Source: CAIYYX01 sp035530135 (GTDB lineage: Bacteria > Pseudomonadota > Gammaproteobacteria > Burkholderiales > Rhodocyclaceae). From it: a stretch of DNA of 64,000 bases. Positions 61,885 to 64,000 of this stretch are shown in pieces (positions within the stretch are counted from its first letter, which is position 1; each line of letters begins with the position of its first letter). The notes under the pieces were generated by a model. That model did no database searches, was not told the DNA's origin, and was given only the letters and a program-made list of their open reading frames with translations. The stretch spans positions 1 to 64,000 of the forward strand of contig DATKVJ010000051.1 of the NCBI GenBank assembly GCA_035530135.1, written 5' to 3'. The position numbers were made by a program, and so were the translations under genes.

Positions 61885-61898
61885 TTGACCGCGGTCAA
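61885..61898 (-). promoter_or_regulatory. Perfect FNR/DNR palindrome upstream of hemerythrin
   Basis: TTGAC-CGCG-GTCAA is a full 14-bp palindrome. The minus-strand hexamer TAAGAT at 61863-61858 puts the likely start point about 40.5 bp from the box centre, the class II activator geometry. The rest of the 134-bp gap to phaC shows nothing else. Confidence 0.8.
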
Positions 61899-61961
61899 GA
61901 TTGGCAGCAGACGAGAGGATCGCCCGCCCATTATCGCGCTTTGGCGGCTCTCTGGGTTAGC

Positions 61962-63692
61962 TCATGGCGCCAGCACGTAGCTGCCGGGGGCGTCTGCTAG
62001 CGCCGGGTGTTCCTTGCTGTCTATCGAACCGGCGCTGAGCAGCGCGCCCGACCGGGGCGCGAGCCAGTCCATCCAGTCCGGCCACCAGCTGCCCGCGTGG
62101 TGCTCCGCACGCTCGCGCCAGCTCTCGGCCCTGTCGTGACGCTCGGCGGCACCGGCCCAGTATTCCCGCTTGGGCGGCGTCACCGGCGGATTGACGATGC
62201 CCAGGATGTGGCCGGAAGAGGACAGGACGTGGCGCTTCGGGCCGGAGACGTAATTGTTGGTGCGGAAGGTCGATCGCCACGGCGCAATGTGATCGTCCTC
62301 GGCGGAGACGGCGTACAGGGGCTGGACGATCCTGGCGAGATCGATTTTCTCGCCGGCCACGGTCAGGGCGTCCTGCTTGATCAGATTGTTGCCGAGGTAG
62401 AACTCGCGCAGATACCACTCGTGCATCGCCGCCGGCATGCGCGTGGCGTCCATGTTCCAGTAGAGCACGTCGAACGGCGCCGGCTTCTCGCCATAGAGAT
62501 AGCCGTGCACCACGTAGTGCCAGATCAGGCTGTTGGAACGCAGCAGGCGGAAGGAAGCGGCCATCTCCTTGCCGTCCAGGAAACCCTTCTGCTCCATGGC
62601 GCGCGCGAGCCACTTGTAGCTGCCCTCGTCGATGAAGACCTCGATGTCCCCCGGCTTGTGGTAATCGACCAGGGTGGCGAGCAGCGTCACGCTCGCCACG
62701 GGCACCGCCGCCGCGGCATAGCGGCGATTCGCCCAGGCCATGTAGGTGGCGAGCGCCGCGCCGCCGATGCAGTAGCCGACCGCATGCACCTGCTCGCTGC
62801 CACTGATGGCTCGCGCCGTCTCGACGATGCTGCCGATGCCGTCGGTCAGGTAATCGTCGAAGGAGACGTCGCGCATCGTCGCGTCCGGATTCTTCCAACT
62901 GGTGATGAACACCGAAAAGCCCTGGTCGAGCAGGAATTTGACCAGGCTCTTCTTCGGATTCAGGTCGAGGATGTAGAACTTGTTGATCCACGGCGTGACG
63001 ATCACGATCGGCGTCTGATAGACCTTCTCGGTCGTCGGGGCGTAGTGGATCACTTCGAGCAGGCGGTTTCTGAACACCACCTTGCCCGGTGTCGTGGCGA
63101 GGTTCTTGCCGACGGTGAAGTCGTCCGGACTGGTCATGCGCACGTTGCCGGCGGAGAGATCGTCGAGGAATATCCGCAGGCCGCCGATCAGGCTGTCGCC
63201 GTGGCTCTCGATCGCGCGCCTCATCGCCACCGGATTGCTCAGCAGGAAGTTGGTCGGCGCCACCGCGTTCAGCCATTTGCGCCACCAGAACGCCGCCCGC
63301 CGGCGATCCTTGCTCGACATCCCCGGCGTCTCGAAGAGATTGTCCTGGATGTGGTGGGTGAGCAGCAGATACCATTCCTTGATCAGGTCCCAGGCGGCGG
63401 AATCCCGCCAGATCGGGTCGGCGAAGCGGGTGTCGTCGGGATGGGGCCGCTCCACGTCCTGGCTGGGCAGCCCCCAGGCGCGGCGCCAGGCGTGCCACTG
63501 CAACGCCATCAGGCTGCCGGAGAGGCCCGCCACCGCCTCGGCCATTTCCTGCGGATGGGTGAGCCACGCCAGTTGCGCGTGCAGCAGCGGCGTCACCATG
63601 CCCATCGGGTCGAAGTTGGCCTCGACCGCGTGATCGATGGCGCGCACCGCCGCCTGCGGCGTCAGCGCGTCCTGCTTTCTTGATCGGTGCAT
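61962..63692 (-). CDS. phaC: Class I poly(3-hydroxyalkanoate) synthase
   Basis: This 576-residue polymerase makes PHA from hydroxyacyl-CoA. The lipase-like box is GYCIGG with nucleophile Cys308; the Asp lies in SAEDDHIAPW and the His in SSSGHILGIVNPP. TPWINKFYILDLNPKKSLV and WNMDATRMPAAMHEWYLR are conserved. GAGGG precedes the ATG. No phaA, phaB or phasin gene is adjacent, so the gene stands apart from the usual operon. It is divergent from the usp gene across an FNR box. Confidence 0.95.
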   Translation of the reverse strand: MHRSRKQDALTPQAAVRAIDHAVEANFDPMGMVTPLLHAQLAWLTHPQEMAEAVAGLSGSLMALQWHAWRRAWGLPSQDVERPHPDDTRFADPIWRDSAAWDLIKEWYLLLTHHIQDNLFETPGMSSKDRRRAAFWWRKWLNAVAPTNFLLSNPVAMRRAIESHGDSLIGGLRIFLDDLSAGNVRMTSPDDFTVGKNLATTPGKVVFRNRLLEVIHYAPTTEKVYQTPIVIVTPWINKFYILDLNPKKSLVKFLLDQGFSVFITSWKNPDATMRDVSFDDYLTDGIGSIVETARAISGSEQVHAVGYCIGGAALATYMAWANRRYAAAAVPVASVTLLATLVDYHKPGDIEVFIDEGSYKWLARAMEQKGFLDGKEMAASFRLLRSNSLIWHYVVHGYLYGEKPAPFDVLYWNMDATRMPAAMHEWYLREFYLGNNLIKQDALTVAGEKIDLARIVQPLYAVSAEDDHIAPWRSTFRTNNYVSGPKRHVLSSSGHILGIVNPPVTPPKREYWAGAAERHDRAESWRERAEHHAGSWWPDWMDWLAPRSGALLSAGSIDSKEHPALADAPGSYVLAP

Positions 63693-63855
63693 TTTCGCTT
63701 CCCTCTCCGGCGGCCTCAGCCGAGGTCGAATTTGTCGCCGTATTCTGTCACGACGACTCGCTGCCGATGCGGACGCTCGCCGAATACCGCGGCGGCACCC
63801 GGAAGGGTGGGCTGGTTAATGGGTTATGATTGTGCTGGGCCGCACTCGGTGGGCC

Positions 63856-63896
63856 TTGATCTGGGTCAAGCATGGCCCGATCCCCTTTCCTATAAT
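63856..63896 (+). promoter_or_regulatory. Class II FNR-type promoter of the usp gene
   Basis: TTGAT-CTGG-GTCAA (63856-63869) fits the FNR consensus at every position, and a perfect TATAAT lies at 63891-63896. The predicted start near 63903 puts the box centre at about -41, the class II geometry. It lies 34 bp before the usp ATG. The same box is 170 bp from the divergent phaC start. The rest of 63693-63855 shows no other clear element. Confidence 0.85.
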
Positions 63897-63929
63897 GGCT
63901 TGGCATATATCCATTCCTCCGGAGGCCCT

Positions 63930-64000
63930 ATGTTCAAACATATTCTTGTCCCGACCGACGGATCGCAACTGTCCGCCGACACCGTCAAGCGCGCGATTTT
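63930..64000 (+). CDS. Universal stress protein (UspA family), partial
   Basis: Only the first 23 residues are present before the window ends: MFKHILVPTDGSQLSADTV and a few more. The HILVPTDGS beta-strand/loop is the diagnostic start of the Usp fold. GGAGG lies 4 bp before the ATG. Its promoter has a class II FNR box, so it is probably an anaerobically induced Usp. Confidence 0.9.
   Translation, partial: MFKHILVPTDGSQLSADTVKRAI

Overview
The window is GC-rich, tightly packed bacterial chromosome. I infer a betaproteobacterium, probably Rhodocyclales-like. The reasons are the FlhDC flagellar master regulator with two CheV proteins and a FlhF/FlhG pair, a class I PHA synthase, an ftsK-lolA-rarA-serS operon, and FNR plus DNR-type regulators typical of facultative denitrifiers. 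No rRNA, prophage, insertion sequence or CRISPR array was seen.

Layout. (1) 1-17.75 kb, all minus strand, is a flagellar/chemotaxis island. In transcription order it reads flhD, flhC, motA, motB, cheR, a short-loop MCP, two cheV, cheY, cheZ, cheA, flhB, flhA, flhF, a P-loop-degenerate flhG, fliA, and a second stator gene (motC-like) cut by the window edge. An HDOD-REC-GGDEF protein (17.9-19.8 kb) lies just upstream of flhDC. (2) 19.9-30.2 kb holds housekeeping and metabolic genes: Nudix hydrolase, HNH nuclease, YgiQ radical SAM protein, a methyltransferase, a very large fused flavin/Fe-S oxidoreductase, succinate-semialdehyde dehydrogenase and an FAH-family enzyme. (3) 30.4-39.4 kb is accessory: dienelactone hydrolase, a membrane diguanylate cyclase, a DUF2242 lipoprotein, an MFS transporter relic, amidase, an EF-hand membrane protein, a 3'-truncated AsmA and an Old Yellow Enzyme. 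(4) 39.5-47.4 kb holds tRNA-Ser(CGA), mltF, and serS/rarA/lolA/ftsK. (5) 47-53 kb holds a Crp-type regulator, trxB, an Smr-domain protein, a PII protein, nadE, a DUF482 acyltransferase and ppa. (6) 53-64 kb is a copper/heme/anaerobic block: copZ, copA, a TauE/SafE-like protein, hemN, fnr, a SirB-like protein, a dnr-type regulator, a 12-TM oxidase-I-like protein, DUF2249, hemerythrin, phaC and a universal stress protein.

How the parts work together. Three FNR/DNR boxes (57933, 61885 and 63856) tie hemN/fnr, the hemerythrin-DUF2249-12TM operon and the usp (possibly phaC) promoter to low oxygen or nitric oxide. Two families of small palindromic repeats sit exactly on gene ends: one GTAG-footed REP pair supplies the stop codons of two convergent genes, and CTAG-bounded elements overlap three more stop codons. 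The most interesting leads are these stop-codon repeats, the DNR-linked hemerythrin module, the degenerate FlhG, and the decorated leader of flhB.
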